Shown here in pieces: positions 47,239-57,314 of a DNA stretch of 57,314 nt (position 1 is its first letter; every line of letters begins with the position of its first letter). The notes below the pieces were generated by a model. That model did not search any database and was not told the origin of the DNA. It saw only the letters and a program-made list of their open reading frames with translations. Source of the stretch: Glomus cerebriforme (taxonomy: Eukaryota > Glomeromycota > Glomeromycetes > Glomerales > Glomeraceae); the NCBI GenBank assembly GCA_003550305.1, contig QKYT01000033.1, positions 184,950-242,263 of the forward strand. Direction: 5' to 3'. The position numbers were made by a program, and so were the translations under genes.

Positions 47239-47688
47239 ATATGAATAGATTAAGTTTGTATAGATAATATTTTTTTCGTTTCTATTATTAATATCAGAAT
47301 AATTAAATATACTACTTAAATTGTATTGTATTGGACAGATATTGATTTTGCGTCAGAGTTGTTCACAAATAGATTCTATAAGTAAGCCTTTTTAAACTTT
47401 TTAAATCGCTTCTATTTGAGTACTGTAATGAATTATGATTGAAACGTGTTGAAAATAATTAATAATTAATTTTAAAGTAAAATTTAATATTAAAATTAGA
47501 AGTCTATAACTGTTTTTGGAGTAACTTGGTTTACTAACTTTATAGTAACCATTAGGATACAATTAAGCTACTATTAGGTATGATGGTAACTATAGCAATT
47601 GCTTTGCAGTTACTGCATATTAAGGCAATCATGTTTCTGCAAAAGAACAATCCAGATGACTAAGTTAAATTCCTTAAGATAGGGTTTA
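47239..47688. other. Shared 3' intergenic region between convergent genes
   Basis: Four hundred and fifty bases separate two stop codons facing each other. They must contain both 3' ends. A-rich stretches after 47238 could serve polyadenylation of the release factor transcript. No gene or repeat was found. Confidence 0.5.
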
Positions 47689-49159
47689 TTATTTCGTTGC
47701 ATTATACCAATATATTGACTTCCCATCGTCTCCGTATAAACTTGGATCAGTTGCAGGAAACAAAGAAAATATAAAAATGATCACACCACTGAATAATGCT
47801 ACTATTATAACTGAGGTGAAAAAATTTTTTCAATATTTACAATTTTTTTTTTAAAAAAAAAAATCGATCAAAAATTTGTCTAACCTCTTTTAGTTTCTTT
47901 TGGATACGCTGTTAAATTAATAGATGGAAATCCCATCATATTACCAAATATATGGGCAAAAAATGGAGGAATAAAATGACCTAAATATAAGAAATACTAT
48001 TGTTAAGATGCAATGATAAATAATTAAGAAACCAAAGAAAATTAAATATCTTACCACTTCTCATAAATAAGAATGTGGCATACCATCCAAATAGAGTGGT
48101 ATACGTGAATTGAAATACTTTGTCCGGATATTTATTAGTAAGAAATTCACATTAATATATTAAGTAATCTAAAAAAAAAAGTATACAATTGACAAATAAT
48201 TTTATATTACCTGTTATCAATATTGCAAATTTTGCAGCAGCAGCAGTTCTTCCATTATTAATATAAGTCTCCCAAGCATGATGTATATGAGCTACTCTCA
48301 TAAAAATGTGAACAGGAACATAAAAAGTACGTTAATATTAAAAAAGAACAATGTTAAATAAAAATTATTTACATGGAACTACCTATTCCAAATACTAAAG
48401 GCGATAAAAATATAATTTGAGCATGAGAAAAATTTGCTAAAGCAAGAAGCGGAACCATGCAACATCTAAATACATATTCTTCAGTCATCGGTGCCTGGTA
48501 AAAATATAAAAAGCTTTAATATTAATAAAAAGTATTAATGAAAGGAACCTTTTTATATATATAACTTACAAAGATAAGATTCCTAAATCCAATCAAAGAT
48601 CTAATATAATCAAAAACATCATCTTGCCAATTAAATGTGGCTTGAAAAGGTAATTCTTTATCCAAAAATTTAATTAACAAAGGGCCGATAAATAATGACA
48701 TTGATAGCCCCAAAGGAATAAGAAGTGTATTTAATAAATAATATGAATTGGTTGGCATTGAGAATCCAAGAAGGGCCCACGTTGTGTTAATTTCTGTCAA
48801 AATTGTCTGATGAAATAAAAGAAAATAAAAATTAGATTATTATTATTTTTTTTTTCGTGATCTAAAAAAATCATTTTATTTACAGCTGATTCTTCAAATC
48901 CTCCGCAAATACGTATTAAAAGCCAAACTCCAATGAATGAGATTAGGCAAGTGATGATAACGCTAATTCCACGATTAATAATAACTTGTGGATGGTCTTT
49001 TGTTAATCGAGGATTATTACCACCAATTCTTGTTGTCTTCGAAAAATATAAACCCCCAACAAAACATAAAGTAAATAATACACAATTAAAGATTGCGTAG
49101 GAAGGTAATATAATAGGATCAGAATCTGATTTTATTATGTAATCAAGATTTACTCCCAT
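47689..49159 (-). CDS. RCE1: CAAX prenyl protease 2, RCE1 type (7 exons)
   Basis: An integral endoplasmic-reticulum protease that removes the last three residues of prenylated CAAX proteins such as Ras, Rho and mating pheromones, before carboxyl methylation. Exons, minus strand: 49159-48884, 48806-48570, 48494-48383, 48291-48211, 48117-48055, 47980-47885, 47810-47689, totalling 987 nt and 328 aa, very close to the size of human RCE1. Active-site motifs of the ABI/CPBP family are all present: EEYVFR (E176, E177, R181), FGIAHIHH (F206, H210) and FFAHIFGN (H266, N270). Several hydrophobic spans are evident (about 20-40, 68-85, 110-135, 185-205, 240-255, 295-312). The exon 3/4 acceptor was chosen because it restores the conserved F-G-x-A-H spacing. 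The short exon 5 starts after AAAG preceded by a TACTAAT-like branch site. It looks intact. Confidence 0.92.
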
Positions 49160-50124
49160 ACTTAAAAAGTTTCGAGATTTAAAAAGTTTTTTTTTTTTTT
49201 TAAACAGAACTCGGAGAGAATAAGACCAGTAACCAACAATTTATATCTATAAATTTGGTTATAAACACGTGGATCAAACCTAATTTGTTTTTAGGTTCAA
49301 TAATAGATAAACGGATTGTCGTGTATTAACTGTCGAATTGTCAGAGATCTTTTTATAATATTTTCAGGTAATATTTCAGCTACGATACCAATAATTGAAA
49401 TAACGATTAATAGAATTAAATTGAAGAAGAAAATTATTACCTTGGGGACTATGAATCAGATTTAATTGTCCATTTTCTAGCACAACTTTAAATTTGTTAA
49501 TGATAATAGGGCCAAGGTGGAATACAAAATTATCCGGTAGTTATCCAGAAAATTTTGCACTCTATTTTATGCATGTCCGAAAAAAAAACCGACATAACTT
49601 AACATTATTCCGATAGAAATGTAGAATTTTTTATTATTGTTAAATCGATAACTATGATTGATAAAAACTTATGTAATTGAAATTTCTCGATCGAGTTAAA
49701 TAGTACTTGTATGTTTATAATTGTATTACTTTTGTTTACTCAAGAATGGTCATCATTGTAGAATGTTCAGTTGGAGCTAAAGTTTTTTAGTTTCAGGTCC
49801 TAAATTTTTAATTATTATTTTTATTAAATTGAAATTTTAAAATAATCAGTAATCTCCGTTTTTATTAAATAATCTCGATAATTATCTTTAGCTTTTTACA
49901 AAAAATATAATAAGAATTTAATAGTTATAAAATATTACTATGATATTGATATGAACAAAGTCAATTATGTATTTATAAAATAATGTTAAATATTTATGTG
50001 AATAATGTGAATAATAAAAATGCAAAAAGTATTTATTACATAAAAAACAACTCCGATAAATGACCATTTTTCTGGTTTTTATTCCGAAAAACTCAGAAAT
50101 GGGATCATTCTTCTGAAAAATTTT
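49160..50124. other. Intergenic region, no feature recognised
   Basis: It contains the 5' flank of the RCE1 gene (T-run at 49186-49201) and the 3' flank of the small secreted-protein gene. No convincing reading frame, tandem array or paired repeats were seen. Confidence 0.45.
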
Positions 50125-50476
50125 TTATGGGGTTGGTGGGGTTGGAGCAGGCATCGATGAACCAGTTCGACTTGCAATAAGTTCATCTAGTGGGTTTGGG
50201 TTTTTATCCATCGGAATACCAGTATGAATAGGAATAATCTTTCGTTTTTGTGGTACTGATTTGGTTGGTTCACGTTCGAAAATTGAAGTCGAACTTCTAA
50301 AATTGTATAAAGTATAAATCATTTGTCCTTTCAGTAGAGCTTTTCTTTTGAATTATTGAAGCTTACCTTTTATTTACTTTGTTCAATTGGTAATTGATTG
50401 GTGAGCATGTAACGATAACTGAAATTAACACGACCCAAAGAGCAAAGGTGATTAAGAATTGACGTGGTTTCAACAT
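50125..50476 (-). CDS. Small secreted precursor protein with two dibasic sites (93 aa)
   Basis: Two exons on the minus strand, 50476-50367 and 50296-50125, joined in frame (aga codon across a 70-nt intron with GTAAGC and TTTTAG). The product starts MLKPRQF and has a hydrophobic core of about 15 residues (8-22), then T-C-S-P, a classical secretion signal cleaved probably near residues 24-25. The mature part is short, with Lys-Arg pairs at 36-37 and 54-55 as for Kex2-type processing. After the second pair comes a Pro/Asn-rich segment, KIIPIHTGIP then MDKNPNPLDEL (56-76), and a Pro/Thr/Ser tail to residue 93. There is one cysteine, at the signal end. This layout suits a secreted peptide or effector precursor. 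The 56-76 stretch loosely recalls plant CLE peptides (P..TG.P.P.NPL) but does not match the 12-residue motif. No family is assigned. Confidence 0.7.
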
Positions 50477-50538
50477 TTTATCTGATAATTTGATTTAAAT
50501 TGAATTTTTTTTTTCTTGGATGCAAGAAAGTAGCTTGC

Positions 50539-50546
50539 CTTTATAA
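50539..50546 (-). promoter_or_regulatory. TATA-box candidate for the small secreted-protein gene
   Basis: On the minus strand the sequence TATAAAGG lies about 63 nt upstream of the start codon at 50476, with an A-rich leader between. Its orientation and distance suit a core promoter with a short 5' leader. There is no transcript support. Confidence 0.4.
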
Positions 50547-50949
50547 ATATTAAAGCCAAATTGGTTTTTTTTCCGCCTTTCCATAAATGAATTACAAATC
50601 TTTAATTTGTGAGCTTATTATGGCCAATCTTTAGACATGTGAATTATGATGATCAACATTCATATTACGAAAAGCCATAATCTTTAATCAATAAATCCTT
50701 AATTAATATATAGTTTAATTTTGTTGAACAAAAACTTGAAACATGAAATATAATAAATTAAAGAAAATTCTTTAGTAGTTGTTGTCGGAATTATTTATTT
50801 GTTATACGTTTCAATGCTTACATTAACAATAATTCTAATAAAATTATTGGCCATTTTCAGAATATTATTTGATAATCTGAATTCAAACTCCGTTATTCAT
50901 AAAATTGGGAATAATAAACCAACCTAATCGGTTCTTTTAGGTAGATTTC

Positions 50950-52025
50950 TTGGCATAATTGAATAAACAAACCTATGAACCTTGTCTTCTCAATCTTATC
51001 AAAATGAATTCATTAAAAAACTTTATTTTTTTTAAAAAAAAAGAAAAAGTTATTCATAAAGTAATCTCGTGTTACGTACCTTCAGTTATTAAATTTATAT
51101 ATTTTAAAACCCTAACATCTGTGATTTACGTCTTTTTGCGGACATTCGGTCATGGATTGATTCATGATTATAATAAATTGTTTGGTTTCATTACTTTCAG
51201 TTAATAGTATTTTTGAGAGTGGCTTATTTCATTACTCTTTTCTATGTTGATTTGAGAATTGAGGACGTAACTTACTTTGTAATCATTGGACACAATTACC
51301 CTATATGTGCGCAAATGGCTTATTTACCGCAAATTGAAAATGAATTTGTTTCAAATTTGATTGCAATACGGATGAAAACAGGTTGTACAAATGTTTATTT
51401 TATTTTATTTTAATGTTATAATGTTTCATAAAATTATTATTTGATTCCTTTAAATGTTGAGTATCTTAAGCCAATCGATGATAATCGGGTTTAACAATTC
51501 CCAATTTTCTATCGGGAGTATATTTCCTGATGATCATAACCCTTTTGCAGCAATCAATGATGTACATGTATATTTGATCTATGAATTCTATATTTCCATC
51601 TAGAAAAATTATAATAATTATTTAATAAAAAAGTTTCCTTTTTAAAAATTTATATCTTGATCTATTTAATCAAAATTCGAAAAATTATATTGTTTATATT
51701 ATTCGCGTTGGTTATTATGTGTCTAGCACAATTTGGTGGTCCAAGGTATGGGAGGTAATCGGAAATTGGTGAAGGATGGATCCCAGCCATTGTATCGGCG
51801 AGTGGAAACGATGATGGAATGGCTGATATAATATCATCTAGTTTTTTAGATGGAAATAATCCCAAATCGAGTTTGACTTGGGAAAATTTTAAACCCTCAA
51901 GGACAACAATATTCCTCCAAATGATGGACCTTTGTCTCAACCAAATCAAAGCGAAAATACCACTATCTGTCTCAAAACCACAAGGTAGTACTAATGCCCG
52001 CAACAGGCCGTTCCTAATTTATTAA
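50950..52025 (+). pseudogene. Unidentified region with discontinuous open frames
   Basis: Less AT-rich than its flanks. Open stretches at 50959-51204, 51213-51413 and 51819-52025 are in different frames on the plus strand. They include 'ISGHNYPICAQMAYLPQIEN'-like and 'NPKSSLTWENFKPSRTTIF' stretches, and the same DNA is open on the minus strand at 51662-52003. No consistent set of introns joins them, and I recognise no domain. It may be a decayed host gene, possibly with a 3' piece at 52835-52984 beyond the MITE. Alternatively it is chance coding potential in a promoter-rich region. Confidence 0.25.
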
Positions 52026-52500
52026 CGCTTCCTTGGAAAAAAAAAGGAAAAAGTGCAATTTGATTAGGTGCAATCAAAAATTTACTGTTTATTAAAATTT
52101 ATTTGTTCATTCATTTATGTAAATTTTTTTTTTTGATGGGATCCTAATATTATTTTCATTATACCGTTGAGTAAACAACGCATTTCTTGGAATCAATCAC
52201 GAGCGAACGGATTGTAGAAATGTTTCAGGGATTTTTATACATCAATTTTAAAGTTGTAATTAATGAAAAAAAAGTGGGTTGTTTAAAAGAGATAAAAATA
52301 GAATTATTATAAAATTACTTATTAATGATGCGTTCTTTAATGATGATTGAGGACCGTATCCTATTGCAACCAATATCACAAATATAGCAAATAATTATGA
52401 TTGATAATTTATTTAATTATTTCTTTTTTTTTATAAAAAAAAAAAAAAAGATTTTTGAAGCAAGTTCTAATTATAAATATGTACTGTATAAGATTGTGCC

Positions 52501-52826
52501 TAAACTTGGGTGCCGAAACCTACCTATGCCGAAACATATTTGGGATTCGGCATATGCCGAAATGTCGATTCAGAAATTTGCCGAAATCCCAAATCGATGC
52601 CGAAATCCCAAACCGTTGCCGAAATCCAAAACCGATACTGAAATCCCAAACCGATGCCGAAATCCCAAACCTCCAATATGGAAATGACCGAAATTTAGGA
52701 TTTTTGGATTTCGGCAACGTTTGGGATTTCGGCATAGGTTTGGGATTTGGGATTTCGGCAACTTGTATATGCCGAAAGGTATTTGGGATTCGGCATATAG
52801 CCGAAACGTTTCGGCACCCAAGTTTA
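52501..52826. mobile_element. 326-bp MITE with perfect 19-bp TIRs and perfect 8-bp target duplication
   Basis: The element starts TAAACTTGGGTGCCGAAAC and ends with the exact complement. The octamer ATTGTGCC flanks it on both sides (52493-52500 and 52827-52834). Eight-base duplications point to hAT, or less likely P or Merlin, type transposases. The interior is made of repeats of 'GCCGAAATCCCAAAC' (about 18-nt period) in direct orientation on the left and inverted on the right, so most of the element can fold back. The perfect ends and duplication mark a recent insertion. Overlapping open frames here only reflect the repeat. Confidence 0.9.
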
Positions 52827-52834
52827 ATTGTGCC

Positions 52835-53868
52835 TTTCCTCCAATTACAAACGCGTCGAGTTTCTACATACGCGTAGAAAAGATTTCGCATTCTGGAATT
52901 TTCAGTGACACTCTTCCATTAGGTGGAACGTATGGGCGAATCGCAATAGCACTAAGAGAACGCCGAAGAATGATACCCTTCTAAAAAATCATAACATATC
53001 TAGTGAACAAAATATTAAAATTCTCGTCGTCATCAATTTCTTCAGCTATTAGAATTTAAAATTAATGTTGTACAAATTCAATCATGGATTGGATTTAGAT
53101 TTTAAGTACAGTTATTCTTGCTTAATGCAACATTTAAAAAATTTAGAAGAATGGACAGAAAATTCTTTTTTATCTTACTACGTAATTTCGATTTTCATAG
53201 TTAGATATATAAGGTAAGCTAAATAAACTGCGGAGCACAAATTATTCGTGGCTGTTCTGGTTGGATTTCTTTTTAGACGTGGCTTTCATGTGGCGAATAT
53301 TCTAAACGTGTGAGTGTAACATCAGCAATTACGTCGCCACAATTTTTTTTTCCTACTAAAGCCATTAATATTTGATATCATTTTTTAATTTTCAAAAATG
53401 TGGTCGTCTAACTAAAAATAAAGTTGGGCTTATTACTTTCATAAAAAATTAACCTCTTGGAAGCCAAGTTTGTTATTATATGAAAGAGGTATATATACTC
53501 TATTATATATACTATGTTTCTCATGCTCAGCTTTTACTTCTCGTCATTATTAAGTCCAAAAAAAAAAATTATGTCATTTCCAAATTTCCATAGAAAAAGG
53601 CAAAAAACATTACTGCATTTGTGCATTGTAAGGTTAAATGAAAAGGTCCAACGTTATTATGGATGGAATGTTCAAATTTTGTCATTAATTTCTTTTGAGA
53701 AATCCACTTGTTACATCTTCACTAAAACGAGAAATGCATTGCCAAGTTTATTAGAATCAAATAGAACGAAAATGGAAGGTAAAAAATCTCCGTTTAGTAA
53801 AGATTTCCCAAAAATTTGATTATACAACAAATGGCTTATCACGTGACTGTGGCTCTGTACAGAAAAAA
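52835..53868. other. Region upstream of the zinc-cluster gene
   Basis: A short open stretch just right of the MITE (52835-52984, 'FPPITNASSFYIRVEKISHS' then 'LPLGGTYGRIAIALRERR') would be continuous with sequence left of the MITE if the insertion were removed. It lacks a recognisable domain. The remainder, about 880 bp, contains no supported gene and probably includes the regulatory region of the gene at 54019. Confidence 0.35.
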
Positions 53869-53881
53869 ATATATATATATA
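53869..53881 (+). promoter_or_regulatory. TATA-like tract ahead of the zinc-cluster transcription factor
   Basis: An alternating TA tract lies about 140 nt upstream of the start codon at 54019 and is followed by a C/T-rich stretch ('acgcctcattccacacaatc'), a typical fungal initiation context. Its position suggests the core promoter. It could equally be a simple repeat. Confidence 0.35.
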
Positions 53882-54018
53882 CGCCTCATTCCACACAATC
53901 TCACTTCACGTTGAAAAGTTAAAAAGTTTGAAATATATATTTAAAAAAATTAGCAAATCACCAATTTTTTTTTTTTAATTTTATCTACTTGTTTTTTTTT
54001 CCTTTAAACAAAAAAAAA

Positions 54019-55203
54019 ATGAATTCCCAAACCACTATTACTTCATCACATGATCTACAAACCACACCTCCTTCGCCAAATAAATCCCAAAGGAGGCGAG
54101 GTAAAATCAATATTGTGGCTTGTGATAGATGTAAGCGTGACAAAAAAAGGTGTGATGGGAATTATCTCACTCAGAAAGCCTGTAAATACTGTCGTAACCA
54201 CAATGACGTTTGCGTTTATTCCGAACCAAATCTTTTGAGAATCAGTCGTATTTTAAATACTGCAGCAAAAAATGCTGCGGCTGGGGAAGAACGTGAAAAT
54301 GATCCTATTCAAGACCTTCAAGAACAAATAAAACAATATGAAAATACTATAATTTTATTGGCAAGTCAACTCGAAAATAAAAAAGAATCTGATACAACGG
54401 AATTTATTGGAAAACTTTATCTTTCTTTATTCGCCAATCCTCAAATTTCGAATGAACAAACAATTATCTTAAAGAAATTATGTGAAATGACCAATAATGT
54501 AAATTCAAATATCGATTCCGAAAATATCAATAAAATTCGAAATAATTTGTTAATTCTTACATTAGATGATAGAACAGAAATAGAAAAAGGACAATCTTGG
54601 GAAGAACTTGAAAATTTTGTTAATAATAATAATAATAACTCGTCCGATAATATGATTCCTTTAACAAATACGAATATTTTTGGATTTTCTTATCCTTCCG
54701 GATCTACCACACCTATTCCATCTCCTCAATTTTTAGATCATGATTTTAGTGTTACAAATAATCAAGTATCATCACCTAAAAAACGTAAATTTGAAAAAAA
54801 TTACGAGCCATATCCATCAGGAGGACATATCGTTATTAGACCAAAAAAAGATACTAATGTATTTGTATGGCATCAAAATGATCTACGTGAAGACGTCCCT
54901 ATAATTGCATTTCATGCACCTCAAGAACATCATGAAACCGAAACTTTTCAAACCTCGAATGTTCAATTTGATGATATTTCATCCAACGAAAATTTACAAT
55001 TCTCAAACTTATTATCACCTAATGAATCTTATGGATTTGATCTTGACGAAGCAGATCATCAATTTTCAAATATAACCTCTCCTACATTTTCAAATAATTC
55101 ATTTTCTGATGATAATATTGAATTTCCTACCTTCGTTCCCCATCCTTCAGTAGAATTGATGGAATTCTTTCCAGATCAAATAAACTTTAACGAAAATTTT
55201 TAA
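54019..55203 (+). CDS. Zn(II)2Cys6 binuclear-cluster transcription factor
   Basis: A fungal DNA-binding regulator, single exon, 394 aa. The start is the ATG preceded by a run of A after a long T-tract; no upstream in-frame ATG exists. The cluster CDRCKRDKKRC then CKYC and C65 (C35, C38, C45, C55, C58, C65, spacing C-x2-C-x6-C-x9-C-x2-C-x6-C) has the Lys/Arg-rich loop expected for CGG half-site recognition, with a basic lead-in QRRRGK. Residues about 95-122 (DPIQDLQEQIKQYENTIILL) form a probable coiled-coil dimerisation helix. The remainder is Asn/Ser/Pro-rich and acidic, with an Asn run at about 213-218, and has no fungal-specific TF middle homology domain that I can see, which makes it short for the family. 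The target genes are unknown. Confidence 0.88.
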   Translation: MNSQTTITSSHDLQTTPPSPNKSQRRRGKINIVACDRCKRDKKRCDGNYLTQKACKYCRNHNDVCVYSEPNLLRISRILNTAAKNAAAGEERENDPIQDLQEQIKQYENTIILLASQLENKKESDTTEFIGKLYLSLFANPQISNEQTIILKKLCEMTNNVNSNIDSENINKIRNNLLILTLDDRTEIEKGQSWEELENFVNNNNNNSSDNMIPLTNTNIFGFSYPSGSTTPIPSPQFLDHDFSVTNNQVSSPKKRKFEKNYEPYPSGGHIVIRPKKDTNVFVWHQNDLREDVPIIAFHAPQEHHETETFQTSNVQFDDISSNENLQFSNLLSPNESYGFDLDEADHQFSNITSPTFSNNSFSDDNIEFPTFVPHPSVELMEFFPDQINFNENF

Positions 55204-56640
55204 AAAAATACAACGATTTTATAGAAATATTATAGAAAATCTTTTTAAGATATTATTAAGTAAAATATATGAATATATATGATATCATCATCCCTTTCAT
55301 AAATCCTAAAGTACCATACCCTAGTTTAATATGTCATGTAATATAAGTGTATAAATATTGATATAGAGAGATTTTTTTTTCAACAACCATTTTTTACTTT
55401 ATATGTATATATAAAATAGACAAAGAGAGAGAATTATAGAAATACATAAAAAAAAAATTTATTTTAATATGTTTTTTATCGCATTTATAAATATTATTAC
55501 ATTATGATTTTTTATTTTAAGTTTTCGATACAAATTTAGAGTTGTGTAGCACATCATATCACATTTTATAAAAATAAGATTAAAAAATTATTTCAATCAA
55601 AACAATATCGTTTGTCAAATGTAGCATTTACTTTTTTTTGTAGTAGAAAATATAAATTAATAAAGGTTTTTATTTTTAGCCCAAATAGATCACTTGCTTG
55701 TACTCACGTATGACAGGTCACAGAAAGAGTCTAGAATCTGGGGCTGGTGTAGTTTATTATGTTTATTATAAAGTATAAAAAGAGTATCAAGAGTATCATC
55801 AGCTGATTATGCATTGATCTTATGATCTTATGAGATTTAATTTATACAAGTTCCACACGTAACGTAACGATCCAATTTATTTCTATATCACGTGATCTAA
55901 ATTTATGTTATCATCGTTCGAAATGCAAATCAGTATATTTTCTCAAATCATTATGGTAAAAAAAAACGAAATTCTAGATTTTGATGTATCAATTTTATGA
56001 ATTTATGATCGAGATTAATGTAATATATAGCTTTAATATTATCTCAACGGTATTATGAATTTTTATTCCACTAGTTTATAAATGAAAGTTTGTGAAAATA
56101 TCCAAGTATAAAATCCATCAATGTATACACGTCATACGCAATGAAAAACTCCGTATTCATTGATATTTCCCTTTCTTCGGGTATACAGTACATCAGTGAA
56201 TAACCTAACTATTCTCAAATATCTATGAAATAACAAGTACATATAGTGTAAGTTTAAATAATAAATTCATTAAATTTATTAAATTTGATACATATGTTTT
56301 ATTCTTATAATGATAATTACCAAGTATGAACGAATTATATTAAAAAAATGAAGCCTATTGAAAAAAAAAATTACATAATACCGTAATTAGAAATTTAATC
56401 TTAGAAAAAGTTAATATTAAGATAAATTTATCTCATAAAACATAACCCAAAAAAAACAGAACATTAATTAGAAAAACGAAATATATATTTTTTTGAATTT
56501 ACAGTAAAAAAGGTAGGCTGAGATCCGGTGTTGAGAAACGTATTATTTACGTGATTATACAAATTAAAAGCAAAACATATCTGATATATATGTATATATA
56601 TATATATCTTATGATATATACCTGTGACGATATATATATA
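55204..56640. other. Intergenic region, no gene recognised
   Basis: AT-rich unique-looking sequence after the transcription factor stop. A tract at 55680-55760 is relatively GC-rich ('gctggtgtagtttatt', 'tcacgtatgacaggtcac') and could be a control region or a worn repeat end. Near 56560-56640 several TA microsatellites occur. Confidence 0.4.
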
Positions 56641-56803
56641 TTTATTTTTTTTTCTTTTTTTTTTTTGGTTTTTATTTTCAGAGGTTATAAAGAGACGTGA
56701 GGGTTAAAATGAAGTTTTTTATTTCGAAATTGGATGTGTTAATATGTATATTACACAGCGGATATATAACGGAAGTAATGATTCTAAAAAATTTAAAAAA
56801 GAT

Positions 56804-57118
56804 TTATATAAAAAAAAAACAATATAAATATATATATGATATGTGCATTTGTATATACATACATGAGGAAGAAGGAGATGATGATGATGAAGATGATTGT
56901 TTTGGTTGTAATAAAACAATTAAATTTTTCTTTTCCGCTTCAGTAAGTAATTTATTTTGTAAAATTAATTGACGAGCAGCTTCCCAACCATCTTTTTGAT
57001 TTTGTTCCGAGCTTAATATTGCACAAGCTTCTTTAACGGCGAGTGCTACGATACGTGCTCGGTTTATATCTTCTTCCGCTGAATTTGCTGTGTCCATTTC
57101 GGATTTTTTAGTTGGCAT
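56804..57118 (-). CDS. Small conserved-looking protein of unknown function
   Basis: The frame starts MPTKKSEMDTANSAEED and continues with an amphipathic helical region ('INRARIVALAVKEACAILSS', 'KDGWEAARQLILQNKLLTEA'), which is compositionally normal for a real protein and distinct from the AT-rich surroundings. After about residue 75 it becomes a Ser run encoded by a GAT/GAA-type trinucleotide repeat and then hydrophobic low-complexity sequence, so the true C-terminus or a 3' splice may lie near residue 72-86 rather than at the stop shown. A non-coding leader intron upstream (GTAATA near 57252 to an AG near 57125) is possible. No family is recognised. Confidence 0.5.
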   Translation of the reverse strand: MPTKKSEMDTANSAEEDINRARIVALAVKEACAILSSEQNQKDGWEAARQLILQNKLLTEAEKKNLIVLLQPKQSSSSSSSPSSSCMYIQMHISYIYLYCFFFI

Positions 57119-57206
57119 TACCTTTCCTATTGAATTTCTATTATTTCTATTTATAAAAAGGATATAACAGAATAAATAAAAGAAATATTTTGATATTAAT
57201 AAAATA

Positions 57207-57252
57207 ATAATAATAATAATAATAATAATATGAATATATATATATATATTAC
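57207..57252. repeat. AAT and TA microsatellites
   Basis: About nine AAT units followed by about seven TA units lie just upstream of the minus-strand gene at 56804-57118. Confidence 0.85.
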
Positions 57253-57314
57253 CGTTTTGTTATTATTAAACAATTTAAATTTACAAAATTTAAATTTTTA
57301 TTTAGAAAAAAAAA

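Noticed and set aside
50125..50476. Calling the secreted precursor a CLE gene outright
   Set aside because: The core lacks the canonical 12-residue spacing and the terminal His/Asn, so only a loose similarity is reported.
51662..52003. Minus-strand frame of 113 codons
   Set aside because: It overlaps a plus-strand open stretch of similar quality and shows no domain, signal or splice continuity, so I could not choose a strand. The area is listed only as an unidentified region.
52397..52984. Several overlapping frames of 80-140 codons on both strands
   Set aside because: They arise from the GC-richer 'GCCGAAATCCCAAAC' repeats of the MITE at 52501-52826, where few stops occur; they have no conserved content.
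53514..53819. Plus-strand frame of 101 codons upstream of the zinc-cluster gene
   Set aside because: It has low-complexity Phe/Lys/Ser composition, no domain, and overlaps the probable promoter region of the next gene.
56719..56972. Frames on both strands over the GAT/TA repeats near 56.8 kb
   Set aside because: They are driven by trinucleotide and TA microsatellites; only the minus-strand frame with a normal protein-like N-terminal part was kept.

Overview
The window is AT-rich eukaryotic DNA, most likely nuclear DNA of an arbuscular mycorrhizal fungus (Glomeromycotina, Rhizophagus-like). This is inferred from three things: fungal gene types with many 60-130 nt GT-AG introns, very AT-rich codon use, and the mixture of decayed FAR1-type MULE, pogo/jerky, hAT, Crypton-like and RecQ-like repeats. 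No rRNA gene, CRISPR array or intact tRNA gene was seen.

The window has two compartments. Bases 1 to about 45,000 are mostly layered transposons and satellites in many states of decay, with one host gene island at 8459-10830: a 12-exon UDP-glycosyltransferase of the sterol-glucosyltransferase type. Main mobile elements in order: a Tc1/mariner relic (5412-6699); three related MITEs (4263, 6780, 39337); a TIR element carrying an exon-like tandem array (12381-13308); a hAT relic (15472-18010) beside an 8-bp-TSD MITE; a FAR1-MULE with 34-bp TIRs (18932-22132); two pogo relics (22448-24630 and 27512-28990); Crypton, hAT and RecQ fragments; a 'GTCAGAGTTTGAAAT' satellite (32340-33190); a second MULE with about 210-bp TIRs that contain a tRNA-like sequence (33835-39287); a nearly intact pogo/Tigger element with a TA target duplication (41006-43361); and a 491-bp palindrome (43513-44003).

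Bases 45,105-57,314 are gene-dense. They hold a mitochondrial class I peptide-chain release factor (11 exons, GGQ and PxT motifs) facing tail to tail an RCE1-type CAAX prenyl protease (7 exons, minus strand), then a 93-aa secreted precursor with two Lys-Arg processing sites, an unidentified decayed region carrying a 326-bp MITE with perfect TIRs and a perfect 8-bp target duplication, a Zn(II)2Cys6 transcription factor and an unidentified small protein at the right edge. These genes do not form a pathway; each appears to be an independent monocistronic unit.

The most notable observations are: (i) two related kinds of non-autonomous element whose tandem repeat units each look like a miniature intron plus exon, one kind being inserted in the transposase sequences of two unrelated transposons; (ii) a tRNA-like fold built into both TIRs of a MULE; (iii) two recent transposons whose premature stops can all be explained by C-to-T or G-to-A transitions; and (iv) a small secreted, Kex2-type precursor with a loosely CLE-like core. 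All exon boundaries were derived by hand from GT-AG signals and reading frame, without transcript data.
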